Shown: positions 51,382 through 59,437 of the stretch, piece after piece
Layout: each line of letters starts with the position of its first letter
Numbering within the stretch: the first letter of the stretch is position 1
Assembly (NCBI GenBank): GCA_003248805.1
Contig: QFQY01000008.1
Coordinates: forward strand, 62,001-126,000
Length of the DNA: 64,000 nt
Direction of reading: 5' to 3'
DNA from: Chelatococcus sp.
Lineage (GTDB): Bacteria > Pseudomonadota > Alphaproteobacteria > Rhizobiales > Beijerinckiaceae
Notes under the pieces: model-generated
The model's input: the letters and a program-made list of their open reading frames with translations, nothing else
What the model was told of the DNA's origin: nothing
Databases searched by the model: none
Made by a program: the position numbers and the translations under genes

Positions 51382-52107
51382 TCACGAGGTCTCGCCGAGG
51401 GTGCGGATCGCGCCCTCGACCGACTTCTCGCTCTTGTCGATGGCGTTCGCCGCGCTCTCGAAGGCGCGCGTCACCATGATGAGCTTGGCCATCTCGCGGA
51501 CGGGATTGACGTTTGAGCCCTCGACATAGCCCTGCCGCACGCCGGAGGTCACGAATTCCAGCACCGGGGTGGCCTGCCGGTCGGGGATGACGCCGGAATT
51601 CTCGTGGCGGGTGAGCTTCGCATCGGGGGCGATGGAGAACAGGCCGACGGCGCCGACCTGCTGGTTTCCCTGCCAGATCATGCCGTCCCGCGCGATGGTC
51701 GGCGGCCCCGCTTCCGGGTCGAGCTGGAGCGGCGACCCGCCGACGTCGAGGACGGGGTGGTCGGACAGCGTCCTCAACTCGCCCTGCGGCGTCACCTTCA
51801 TCCGGCCGTCGCGGGTGTAGACCGTGCCGGCCGGCGTGCGGATCGCGAACCAGCCGTCGCCCTCGACGGCCATGTCGAAGGGATTGCCCGTCTTGTCGAG
51901 GCCACCGGAGGCACGGTTGATGAAGGTCTGCCCCTCCGAGGCGAAGTTGACGTCGTCCGGCCCCTTCCGGGAGACATAGCTGTCGAACTTGATCTCCTCC
52001 GCCCGGTACGCGGCCGTGTTCATGTTGGCGACGTTGCGGGCGAGACCCTCCAGCCGCTTTTCCAGCACGAGCTGGCCCGACAGGCCGACATAGATCGAAG
52101 GCTGCAT
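51382..52107 (-). CDS. flgF: Flagellar proximal rod protein FlgF
   Basis: Rod subunit of 241 residues. The N-terminal YVGLSGQLVLEKRLEGLARN and VANMNTAAYRAEEIKF are the FlgF form of the rod signature (acidic EE after Ala-Tyr-Arg), and the C-terminus YVEGSNVNPVREMAKLIMVT closes the rod helix pair. It begins 2 bases after the DUF1217 gene, so they are coupled, and lies 63 bases before fliI. Confidence 0.95.
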   Translation of the reverse strand: MQPSIYVGLSGQLVLEKRLEGLARNVANMNTAAYRAEEIKFDSYVSRKGPDDVNFASEGQTFINRASGGLDKTGNPFDMAVEGDGWFAIRTPAGTVYTRDGRMKVTPQGELRTLSDHPVLDVGGSPLQLDPEAGPPTIARDGMIWQGNQQVGAVGLFSIAPDAKLTRHENSGVIPDRQATPVLEFVTSGVRQGYVEGSNVNPVREMAKLIMVTRAFESAANAIDKSEKSVEGAIRTLGETS

Positions 52108-52109
52108 GG

Positions 52110-52895
52110 TCAGGCGCCTCCCAGGCGCAGCTTCTGGATGCTGAAGAGGACGTCCTGGCTCATGCCGATCGAGCTCGACGGCTGGATCAGCGAGACGATG
52201 GAGGCGGCGGAGGATGCGGCGCTGCTCTCGACGTCGGTCAGGCTGGTGAAGCGCGTCAGGAAGCTCTGAAGCTCCTGCGGATCCTTGAGCTTCGTGAAGT
52301 CGACCTTCGCCTCGATCAGCTCCGCCTGCTTGTCGATCGGCATGGAGGCGCTGTTGGCGGAGAGGCCGATCGCGGTCTGCACCACCTTCAGCAGGGCGGG
52401 ATCGGCCAGGACCTGGAAGGCGTTGGTCAGGGAGGGAGCCTTGCGCTGGAAATAGAGCGCCAGGCGCAGGTTGTCGTCCTGGGCGCCCTGCTCCTCCTCG
52501 AAGCTCTGGCGGACATACTTGTCGACGACGGGCTTCTGCGTGCGCTCGAAGGCCGTCGTCGCCGAGCCGTAGCGGGCGAAGTTGAAGGTCGTCGCGAATT
52601 CCTTGTAGCGCGCATCCGAGAGCTTGTTGGCGAAGCTGTTGCTGGCCTCGACACCGCCCTCGAGAACCTTGCGCATCAGCCCCTTGGCATAGGCCATGTC
52701 GCCCAGGCCGTAGGCCTTCATCGCGTAGCGGTAGATGCGGTCGTCGGCGAGGAAGTCGTCGATCGATTTAATCTTGCCGATGTTCGCGAGGTAGTAGTCC
52801 TCGTCCCGGGCGTTCTGCGGCGCGTCCGCCGTCCGCTGCACGGCCTTCGTCAGGTTGTTGGTCAGCGCCTGGAAGGCGAGCGTCGTGTTCATCAT
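52110..52895 (-). CDS. DUF1217 flagellar-cluster protein
   Basis: A 261-residue, mainly helical protein of the DUF1217 family, which is largely limited to flagellar clusters of rhizobia and relatives and sometimes fused to FlgF. Typical blocks are DEDYYLANIGKIKSIDDFLA and KLSDARYKEFATTFNFARYG. The function is unknown; a periplasmic or exported rod-associated role is possible. GGAGAGCC precedes ATG 52895. Directly coupled to flgF. Confidence 0.88.
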   Translation of the reverse strand: MMNTTLAFQALTNNLTKAVQRTADAPQNARDEDYYLANIGKIKSIDDFLADDRIYRYAMKAYGLGDMAYAKGLMRKVLEGGVEASNSFANKLSDARYKEFATTFNFARYGSATTAFERTQKPVVDKYVRQSFEEEQGAQDDNLRLALYFQRKAPSLTNAFQVLADPALLKVVQTAIGLSANSASMPIDKQAELIEAKVDFTKLKDPQELQSFLTRFTSLTDVESSAASSAASIVSLIQPSSSIGMSQDVLFSIQKLRLGGA

Positions 52896-53054
52896 GGCGG
52901 GCTCTCCGGTCGCGGCGTCGGGCGCCGACGGATGCAGCCATCCTTCCGCGCGGGCCTTGTGCGGACCTGACGCCGGGCCGCCCTGGCGATTTCAGCCCCG
53001 CGCAAGCCATCGCTCCTATCCGTCTTGACGCAAGCAGCGTTGAGGAGCGGCCCC

Positions 53055-53966
53055 TTGAGCGTATTGATCGGATTGGTGATCGCGGTTGTCTCGCTGATCG
53101 GCGGCTTCGCCGCGATGGGCGGACACCTCGTCGTGCTGTGGCAGCCCTGGGAGCTCGTCATCATCCTGGGCACGGCGATCGGCACCTATGTCGTCGCCAA
53201 CCCGATCAAGACGGTGGCCGACACGGGCAAGGCGCTGCGCGAGGCGCTGGGCGGCAAGGGCCCGACGCAGGACAAGTATTTCGAGCTCCTGGGCGTGCTC
53301 TATGCGCTGATGCGCGAGCTGCGGAACAAGGGGCGCACCGAGGTCGAGCAGCATATCGAGAGCCCGCAGACCTCCGCGCTCTTCGGCGGCTATCCGCTGA
53401 TCCTGGCCGACACCGACCTGACGCTCTTCATCTGCGACTATTTCCGCCTGATCATCGTCGGCAAGGCGCAGGCGCACGAGATCGAGGGGCTGCTCGACGA
53501 GGAACTCTCCGGGCTGCACATCGACAGGCTGAAGCCCTATTACGCGCTCGGCACGGTCTCCGAGGCTCTGCCGGCGCTCGGCATCGTGGCTGCGGTGCTC
53601 GGCGTCATCAAGGCGATGGGCGCGATCGACCAGTCGCCGGCCCTGCTCGGCGGCTTCATCGGAGCCGCGCTGGTGGGCACCTTCGCCGGCATCTTCGTGT
53701 CCTACGCGATGGTCGGGCCGCTCGCCATCAAGATCAAGACGACGCGGGAGGGCCAGCTGCGCCTCTACGTCATCGTCAAGCAGACGCTGCTCGCCTTCAT
53801 CAACGGCGCGGTGCCGCAGGTCGCGCTGGAATACGGCCGCAAGGTGATCCCGTCGAGCGAGCGGCCGTCCATCGACGAGGTCGAGGATCGCACCATCAAC
53901 GGGGCCGGCGCCGGTGCCCAGCGCGGCGCGGCCGCCACCGACCGCGCCCAGAAGGAAGCCGCCTGA
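53055..53966 (+). CDS. motA: Flagellar motor stator protein MotA
   Basis: Proton-channel subunit of the stator, about 303 residues with four membrane helices. The start is TTG at 53055 (giving MSVLIGLVIAVVSLIGG), which matches rhizobial MotA and has GAGGAG 8 bases upstream; a TTG ten codons earlier lacks this. Later helices contain ALPALGIVAAVLGVIKAMG with the conserved prolines and LVGTFAGIFVSYAMVGPLA. The cytoplasmic loop interacts with FliG. Its partner motB is not next to it but at 61757. Confidence 0.95.
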   Translation: MSVLIGLVIAVVSLIGGFAAMGGHLVVLWQPWELVIILGTAIGTYVVANPIKTVADTGKALREALGGKGPTQDKYFELLGVLYALMRELRNKGRTEVEQHIESPQTSALFGGYPLILADTDLTLFICDYFRLIIVGKAQAHEIEGLLDEELSGLHIDRLKPYYALGTVSEALPALGIVAAVLGVIKAMGAIDQSPALLGGFIGAALVGTFAGIFVSYAMVGPLAIKIKTTREGQLRLYVIVKQTLLAFINGAVPQVALEYGRKVIPSSERPSIDEVEDRTINGAGAGAQRGAAATDRAQKEAA

Positions 53967-53967
53967 C

Positions 53968-54915
53968 ATGAGCGCCGCCACGCAAGCCCTGCGCGAGGAC
54001 AAGCTCCTCGACTCCACGGGAATCGCGATCGACCGCCTGCCGATGCTGCAGATGGTCTTCGACCGCACCGCCACGAGCTGCGCCGAAGCGGTGCGGCAGA
54101 TCTCCTCCGCCCCGGCCTATTTCTCGGTGGCGGGCGTCAACAGCCAGCGCATCGGCGACGCGCTCAACGCCCATGCCTACAACGCCATCGCCGGCATCCT
54201 GCATGCCCGCGAATGGGATGCGCGCATCCTGATCGGCTTCGACCGCGACTTCATCTTCACCCTGCTGGAGGTGCTCTTCGGCGCGGACGGCAGCGAGCGG
54301 GCCTATCGCTACGAGCCCGACTTTCCCGACGACGAGCGGCCCTACACCAATATCGAGGTCCAGGTCGCCCAGTCGCTCTGCGAGCTGGTGGCCAGGAACC
54401 TGAAGAACGCCTTCGCGCCCGTCTGCGACGTCAATTTCGACTTCGAGCGGATCGAGACCCGCATGTACTTCGCCACGATCGGCAGCCGCAGCAACCTCGC
54501 GGTGCAGGCGCAGTTCCTGGTCCAGGGCCTCGACAATTGCGGGCAGATGTTCGTCATCATCCCGCAGACGGCCCTCAACCCGATCCGCCAGAGCCTGGCC
54601 CATGTCCATTCCGGCCAGTCGAGCGCGCGCGATCCGCGCTGGTCGAAGCAGATCCGCACCGAGGTCCAGCGCACGGAGGTCCGGCTCTCGGCCGTCCTCG
54701 AGGAGCGCGAGATGACGCTGGGCGAGATCGCCGGGCTCGAACTCGGCCAGGTCATCGAATTGCAATCCTCGCCGCGCTCGCCGGTTCAGCTCCGCTGCAA
54801 CGACGAGACCGTCTTCTGGTGCCAGCTCGGCCAGCGCGAGGGCTCTTATGTCCTGAAGATCCAGGACGCGGCCAATCAGGAACAGGAGTTCTTGGATGAT
54901 CTTCTATCTCGGTGA
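53968..54915 (+). CDS. fliM: Flagellar switch protein FliM
   Basis: C-ring switch component that binds phospho-CheY. The 315-residue product has an N-terminal binding region, a middle CheC-like domain (with VQVAQSLCELVARNLKNAF) and a C-terminal SpoA domain (EVRLSAVLEEREMTLGEIAG). It is shorter and more diverged than the enterobacterial form, and a canonical GGLS-type middle motif is not obvious, as in rhizobial FliM. AAGGA precedes the ATG, one base after the motA stop. Confidence 0.92.
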   Translation: MSAATQALREDKLLDSTGIAIDRLPMLQMVFDRTATSCAEAVRQISSAPAYFSVAGVNSQRIGDALNAHAYNAIAGILHAREWDARILIGFDRDFIFTLLEVLFGADGSERAYRYEPDFPDDERPYTNIEVQVAQSLCELVARNLKNAFAPVCDVNFDFERIETRMYFATIGSRSNLAVQAQFLVQGLDNCGQMFVIIPQTALNPIRQSLAHVHSGQSSARDPRWSKQIRTEVQRTEVRLSAVLEEREMTLGEIAGLELGQVIELQSSPRSPVQLRCNDETVFWCQLGQREGSYVLKIQDAANQEQEFLDDLLSR

Positions 54916-55204
54916 AGTCGTGCTCTTCCTCGCTCTGCTGCTCACCAGCCTGCAGGTCTTGCGGATGCGCGCGGAACTGAAGCGGATGCGTGCCTATCAC
55001 GCCGAATTCCAGGCCGTCTTCGGGCAGACCGAGGCCGCGCTGGGCGCCATTCAGTCCACGGTGCGCGACCTTCAGCTCAGTGGCCGCGACGTCATCGAGG
55101 AGCTCGGCGTCAGGATCGACACCGGCCGGCGCCTGCTCGGCGAGCTCAAGACCGTGCGCTCGCTCCCCGACATGCAGAGCCGGCGCGGCGCCACCGCGGC
55201 CTGA
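54896..55204 (+). CDS. DUF6468-like single-pass membrane protein of the motor operon
   Basis: A 102-residue protein: one N-terminal membrane helix (FYLGEVVLFLALLLTSLQVL) and a cytoplasmic helical tail (FQAVFGQTEAALGAIQSTVR). It resembles the small protein found between fliM and fliN in many rhizobial clusters. Function is unknown. Its ATG lies inside the last codons of fliM (20-base overlap), so translation should be coupled to fliM, suggesting that a fixed ratio to the switch complex matters. Confidence 0.72.
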   Translation: MIFYLGEVVLFLALLLTSLQVLRMRAELKRMRAYHAEFQAVFGQTEAALGAIQSTVRDLQLSGRDVIEELGVRIDTGRRLLGELKTVRSLPDMQSRRGATAA

Positions 55205-55248
55205 AAATCAGGACAGCCTCCTCCCGTTCCGTCTCCTAGGAATCCGCC

Positions 55249-55656
55249 ATGAAGAAGCCAACCAAGACCGTGAAGCTGCCCGAGCTGACGCCTGCCGAGG
55301 AGACGGGCGCGGCGCCCGCCATGGCGGCGCAGGCCGCCGCGCCCGTCGCCGAAGCCGCGGCGCCCGAGGCCGCGCCCGTCGAGGTCGGCGACCAGCTCAA
55401 CCTCGACGCGGTCATGCGCATTCCGGTCAACATCCAGGTCGTCCTGGGCAGCGCCACCATGCAGGTCGCCAATCTCATGAAGCTGCGCCGCGGCGCCGTG
55501 GTCCAGCTCGACCACCGGGTCGGCGAGCCGGTCGATGTCGTGGTCAACGGCCGCGTCGTCGCCCGCGGCGAGGTCGTCATCGTCGAGGACGACAACAGCC
55601 GCTTCGGCGTCTCGCTCACGGAGATCGTCGGCACCCGCGCCAAGCTCGAAGAGTGA
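55249..55656 (+). CDS. fliN: Flagellar switch protein FliN
   Basis: C-ring SpoA-domain protein of 135 residues. An Ala/Pro/Glu-rich N-terminal stretch (about 1-45) precedes the conserved domain: LDAVMRIPVNIQVVLGSATM followed by RGAVVQLDHRVGEPVDVVVN and GEVVIVEDDNSRFGVSLTEI. It assembles with FliM at the base of the rotor. AGGAATCC lies before the ATG. Confidence 0.96.
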   Translation: MKKPTKTVKLPELTPAEETGAAPAMAAQAAAPVAEAAAPEAAPVEVGDQLNLDAVMRIPVNIQVVLGSATMQVANLMKLRRGAVVQLDHRVGEPVDVVVNGRVVARGEVVIVEDDNSRFGVSLTEIVGTRAKLEE

Positions 55657-55669
55657 GGCGGGTCGGTCG

Positions 55670-56719
55670 ATGACGGTGACGAACAAGGACGCCGACACTC
55701 CGGTCGCGCTCGCGGGCGCCCGCCCGCCGATGGCCGGCGCGGAAAAGGCCGCCGCGCTGATCCTCGCGATGGGCAAGCCGCTGGCCGGCCGGATGCTGAA
55801 GCATTTCGAGCCCGCCGAGATCCGCACGCTGATGCGCCGCGCCGCCGAGCTCGGCCCGGTTCCGGCCGACGACATCGCCGGGCTGGTCGAGGAGTTCAGC
55901 GCGCATTTCTCGCGGGGCACCAATCTCGTCGGCTCGCCGAGCGAGGTCCAGAAGCTGCTGACCGGCGTGCTGCCACCCGAGGAGATCACCGAGATCATCG
56001 GCGAGACGGCGGACGCCGCCAACCGCTCGATCTGGGACCGCATCTCCATGATGTCGGAGAGCGTGCTCGCGGCCTATCTGGCCAAGGAGCATCCGCAGAC
56101 CGTCGCCTTCATCCTGTCCAAGCTCAGCCCGGGCTGCGCCTCGCGGATCATGTCGCAATGGCCGGCCGACCAGCGCCATGCGCTGATGCGCCGGATGCTG
56201 AACCTGAAGCCCGTCGCCGAGCAGCCGGCCGCCATCGTCGAGCGGGTGCTCTACGAGGGCTTCACGCTCAATCTCGCCCGCAACAAGGGCGCCGACACCC
56301 ATGCCCGCATGGCCGACATCCTCAACAAGATGGACAGCCAGGACATGGAGGAGGCCCTCGGCAGCCTGCAGAAGACGCGCCCCGAATCCGCCGAGATGCT
56401 CAAGGGCCTGCTCTTCACCTTCGACGATATCGTCAAGCTCTCCGCCCGCGCCCGCATGGCGATCTTCGACCAGGTCTCGTCGGACCAGCTCGTGCTCGCG
56501 CTCAAGGGCACGGACGCCAAGTTCAAGGAGCTGGTGCTGTCCTCGCTGGCGGCCCGCGCCCGGCGCATCGTCCAGCAGGATCTGGAGGGCGGCGAGCCGG
56601 CGCTGCAGCGCGACGTCGTCGAGGCGCGCCGCGCCATCACCGATATCGCGCTCGACATGGCCGGGCGCGGCGAGATCGAGCTCAATCCCGATGCCGACGA
56701 CGGCGCCTATTTCCAGTGA
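55670..56719 (+). CDS. fliG: Flagellar motor switch protein FliG
   Basis: Rotor protein that contacts MotA and creates torque. The 349-residue product has the N-terminal domain (AEKAAALILAMGKPLAGRML), the middle EHPQTVAFILSKLSP motif and a C-terminal charged helix with LKGTDAKFKELVLSSLAARA, then RIVQQDLEGG. ATG 55670 follows GAGGCGG; it lies 13 bases after fliN. Confidence 0.97.
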   Translation: MTVTNKDADTPVALAGARPPMAGAEKAAALILAMGKPLAGRMLKHFEPAEIRTLMRRAAELGPVPADDIAGLVEEFSAHFSRGTNLVGSPSEVQKLLTGVLPPEEITEIIGETADAANRSIWDRISMMSESVLAAYLAKEHPQTVAFILSKLSPGCASRIMSQWPADQRHALMRRMLNLKPVAEQPAAIVERVLYEGFTLNLARNKGADTHARMADILNKMDSQDMEEALGSLQKTRPESAEMLKGLLFTFDDIVKLSARARMAIFDQVSSDQLVLALKGTDAKFKELVLSSLAARARRIVQQDLEGGEPALQRDVVEARRAITDIALDMAGRGEIELNPDADDGAYFQ

Positions 56720-56733
56720 GGCGGTGACGGAAC

Positions 56734-57798
56734 TTGTCGGATCAGGATCAGGACAGCAAAACCGAGGAACCGACCGAGAAGAAGATCCAGGACGCGATCG
56801 AGCGCGGCAACACGCCGACCTCCAAGGAAGCCTCGATCTTCGCCAGCATCGCCGCGATGCTGATCGCCTGCTCGTTCCTGCTGCGCGACGGCGTCGGCGA
56901 GCTGGTGCGCCTGCTCGCGGCGTTCCTGGGCGATCCGGCCGGCTTCGACCTCTCGACCGGCGCGGATGCGGTGCGGCTGCTGACCTATGCGGCCGCCCAG
57001 GCCGGCCTCTTCGTCGCGCCGGTCGTATTTCTCTTCACGCTGTTCGGCCTGAGCGCGTCCTTCCTCCAGCATCCGCCTCAGCTCGCGCTCGAGCGCATCA
57101 CGCCGCAATGGTCGCGGGTCTCGCCGGGCAAGGGCTGGTCGCGCATCGCCGGCGTGCAGGGCCTCGTGGAATTCGGCAAGTCGCTGGCCAAGCTCGCTGC
57201 GATCGCGGCGGCGGTGTGGCTGGTTCTCAAATCGGACAAGGACACCGTGGTGACGGCCATGTTGCAGGATCCAAGCACAATCCCGGAAGTGGTGCTGACC
57301 CTGGCGATCCGCCTCCTTTCGGCGGCCTGCGTCGCGACGATCGCCATCGTCGCGGTGGACCTCGTCTGGTCCAAGCGCGCCTGGCGCCGCAACCTGCGCA
57401 TGACGAAGCAGGAGATCAAGGAAGAGTACAAGCAGGCCGAGGGCGACCCGATCCTGAAGGCGCGCCGGCTCTCCCTCGCCCGGGATCGTGCCCGCGGCCG
57501 GATGATGGCCGCGGTGCCGCGCGCCACCGTCGTCATCGCCAACCCGACGCACTACGCGGTGGCGCTGCGCTACGTGCAGGAGGAGGGCGGAGCGCCGCTG
57601 GTGCTGGCGAAGGGCACCGACCTGATCGCGCTCAAGATCCGCGAGATCGCGGAGGAGAACGGGATTCCGGTGATCGAGGACGTGCCGCTCGCCCGTTCGC
57701 TGCACGCCAGCGTGCAGATCGACGAGATGATCCCGCCGGAATTCTACAAGGTCGTCGCCGAGCTGCTCTGCCTGGTCTATGCCGGCAAGGCTTCGTGA
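56734..57798 (+). CDS. flhB: Flagellar export switch protein FlhB
   Basis: Export-gate protein that changes substrate specificity from rod/hook to filament. The 354-residue product has four membrane helices and a cytoplasmic tail with the autocleavage site N270-PTH in VVIANPTHYAVALRY. The N-terminus DSKTEEPTEKKIQDAIERGN is characteristic. It starts at TTG 56734, 14 bases after fliG; no better-placed ATG exists. Confidence 0.96.
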   Translation: MSDQDQDSKTEEPTEKKIQDAIERGNTPTSKEASIFASIAAMLIACSFLLRDGVGELVRLLAAFLGDPAGFDLSTGADAVRLLTYAAAQAGLFVAPVVFLFTLFGLSASFLQHPPQLALERITPQWSRVSPGKGWSRIAGVQGLVEFGKSLAKLAAIAAAVWLVLKSDKDTVVTAMLQDPSTIPEVVLTLAIRLLSAACVATIAIVAVDLVWSKRAWRRNLRMTKQEIKEEYKQAEGDPILKARRLSLARDRARGRMMAAVPRATVVIANPTHYAVALRYVQEEGGAPLVLAKGTDLIALKIREIAEENGIPVIEDVPLARSLHASVQIDEMIPPEFYKVVAELLCLVYAGKAS

Positions 57799-57997
57799 CG
57801 GGGCGCCGGGCCCTTTTCGCGGGTCCCGACAATTCTCCCTCGGCCGGTAAGCTTCGCGCAAGCCAGCGCCGCTAGGGTGACCACATGGCAGGTTGACCTG
57901 TTGGGCGAGCCCCACCCGTCAAAGGCATGATGCCGCCCTGCCATCCCGGTGAAAATCCGGAATGTTCCCCATCATCTCACGATCGAGGAACATCGAC
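57799..57997 (+). promoter_or_regulatory. fliC upstream region and mRNA leader
   Basis: A 199-base spacer between flhB and flagellin. A flagellin promoter and the leader bound by FlbT are expected here. A weak hairpin (CGGGCCC with GGGTCCCG, near 57822-57843) could end flhB transcription. TGGCAGGTTGACC near 57883 only partly matches a sigma-54 site and was not accepted. GAGGA lies before the fliC ATG. Confidence 0.4.
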
Positions 57998-59251
57998 ATG
58001 ACCAGCCTTCTCACCAACTCCTCCGCGATGACGGCTCTGCAGACGCTGTCGCAGACCAACAAGAACCTCGCCACCACGCAGAACCGCATCGCCACCGGCC
58101 AGCGTGTCTCGACCGCGTCCGACAACGCTGCCTATTGGTCGATCGCCACCACCATGCGCTCGGACAACAAGGCGCTCGGCGCCGTGCAGGACGCTCTCGG
58201 CCTCGGCGCCGCGACCATCGACACGATGTATACCGGCCTGAACGGCACGGTCGAAGTCGTCTCGGAGATCAAGGCCAAGCTCGTCGCCGCCCGTACGCCG
58301 GGTGTCGACCGCGACAAGATCCAGAGCGAAATCAAGGAGCTCCAGAGCCAGCTCAAGAACACCGCCGACTCGGCCGTGTTCAACGGCGAGAACTGGATCT
58401 CGGTCGACTCGACCTCCGCGAGCTACAACGCGACGAAGTCGGTCGTCTCGTCCTTCTCCCGGGCCGGTGGCCAGGTGCAGGTCGACACGATCTCGGTCGA
58501 TCTGGACGCGATCAAGCTCTACGACTCGAACCTCGACACCGCCTACAAGGCGCAGACCTTCCCGACGGGCACGACGACGGCCCGTAACGCCGCGACCGAT
58601 GTCGGCGGCAACATCACGGTGACGGTCGGTACCGCTCCGGCGATCAACATCGCGGTGGCGGCGGGCACCTCGCTCGGCGACATCAAGAAGGAGATCGACA
58701 AGCTCGGCATCGAGGGGCTGTCCGTCGGCATCGACACCGCCGGCACGGGGTTGTCCTTCAAGAGCCGCAACAGCGCGGACGTGGCCATCGACGCGTCCGT
58801 CGCCGGCCTCGGCGGCGCCGTCACGCTCACCGCTCTGGCGACGCCGGTCGAAAGCAGCAAAGGCGTCCTCGACAAGACCTACGACGCCTTCACCGGCGCC
58901 GCCTGGGAGACCTTCAGCGTCGCCGACATCGACATCTCCAAGCTGACCGACAACGCGACGGACCTCGCCAAGCTCGAGACCTACATCTCGGCCGTGGACG
59001 ACGCCCTGAGCACGATCACCGATGCCGCCACCAATCTCGGCGCCATCAAGAACCGCATCGGCCTGCAGCAGGACTTCGTGAAGGCCCTGACCGACTCGCT
59101 CGATCGCGGCATCGGCCAGCTCGTCGACGCCGACATGAACGCGGAATCGACCCGCCTCCAGGCTCTGCAGGTTCAGCAGCAGCTCGGCATCCAGGCGCTG
59201 TCGATCGCCAATGGCGGCAGCCAGAGCATCCTCTCGCTCTTCCGCGGCTGA
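57998..59251 (+). CDS. fliC: Flagellin
   Basis: Filament subunit of 417 residues. Conserved D0/D1 helices are at both ends: TSLLTNSSAMTALQTLSQTN and NRIATGQRVSTASDNAAYW near the N-terminus, and NRIGLQQDFVKALTDSLDRG followed by QVQQQLGIQALSIANGGSQS at the C-terminus. Between them (about 170-300) is a variable surface domain rich in Thr, Ala and Gly. No signal peptide, as expected for type III export. A single flagellin gene occurs in the window, followed by a strong terminator. Confidence 0.96.
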   Translation: MTSLLTNSSAMTALQTLSQTNKNLATTQNRIATGQRVSTASDNAAYWSIATTMRSDNKALGAVQDALGLGAATIDTMYTGLNGTVEVVSEIKAKLVAARTPGVDRDKIQSEIKELQSQLKNTADSAVFNGENWISVDSTSASYNATKSVVSSFSRAGGQVQVDTISVDLDAIKLYDSNLDTAYKAQTFPTGTTTARNAATDVGGNITVTVGTAPAINIAVAAGTSLGDIKKEIDKLGIEGLSVGIDTAGTGLSFKSRNSADVAIDASVAGLGGAVTLTALATPVESSKGVLDKTYDAFTGAAWETFSVADIDISKLTDNATDLAKLETYISAVDDALSTITDAATNLGAIKNRIGLQQDFVKALTDSLDRGIGQLVDADMNAESTRLQALQVQQQLGIQALSIANGGSQSILSLFRG

Positions 59252-59281
59252 TCCGCCACGCCTCACGGGCGGACGGCACCG

Positions 59282-59311
59282 GGCCACGCTCCTTCGGGAG
59301 CGTGGCCTTTT
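59282..59311 (+). terminator. Intrinsic terminator of fliC
   Basis: A perfect 11-bp stem (GGCCACGCTCC with GGAGCGTGGCC) closed by a stable TTCG tetraloop and followed by TTTTCC. It lies 30 bases downstream of the flagellin stop and isolates fliC from fliF. Confidence 0.95.
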
Positions 59312-59437
59312 CCGTTCGGGCGGCCGGGCGGCCGGGCGGCGGCGAGGCACCGGCCGGGGCGGCGCGGCGCGCAATGCCCGCGCAAGGCTGCGCGATGAAA
59401 CTCCCTTCAGGACGATCCACCTCCCCAGGGAACGACA

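Noticed and set aside
57880..57905. Possible sigma-54 promoter before fliC (TGGCAG-GTTGA-CCTGT)
   Set aside because: It matches only the first half of the TGGCAC-N5-TTGC consensus and lacks the invariant GC of the -12 element.
59318..59346. GC-rich tandem CGGGCGGC repeats before fliF
   Set aside because: Three short imperfect copies in very GC-rich DNA; likely simple sequence slippage with no evident function.
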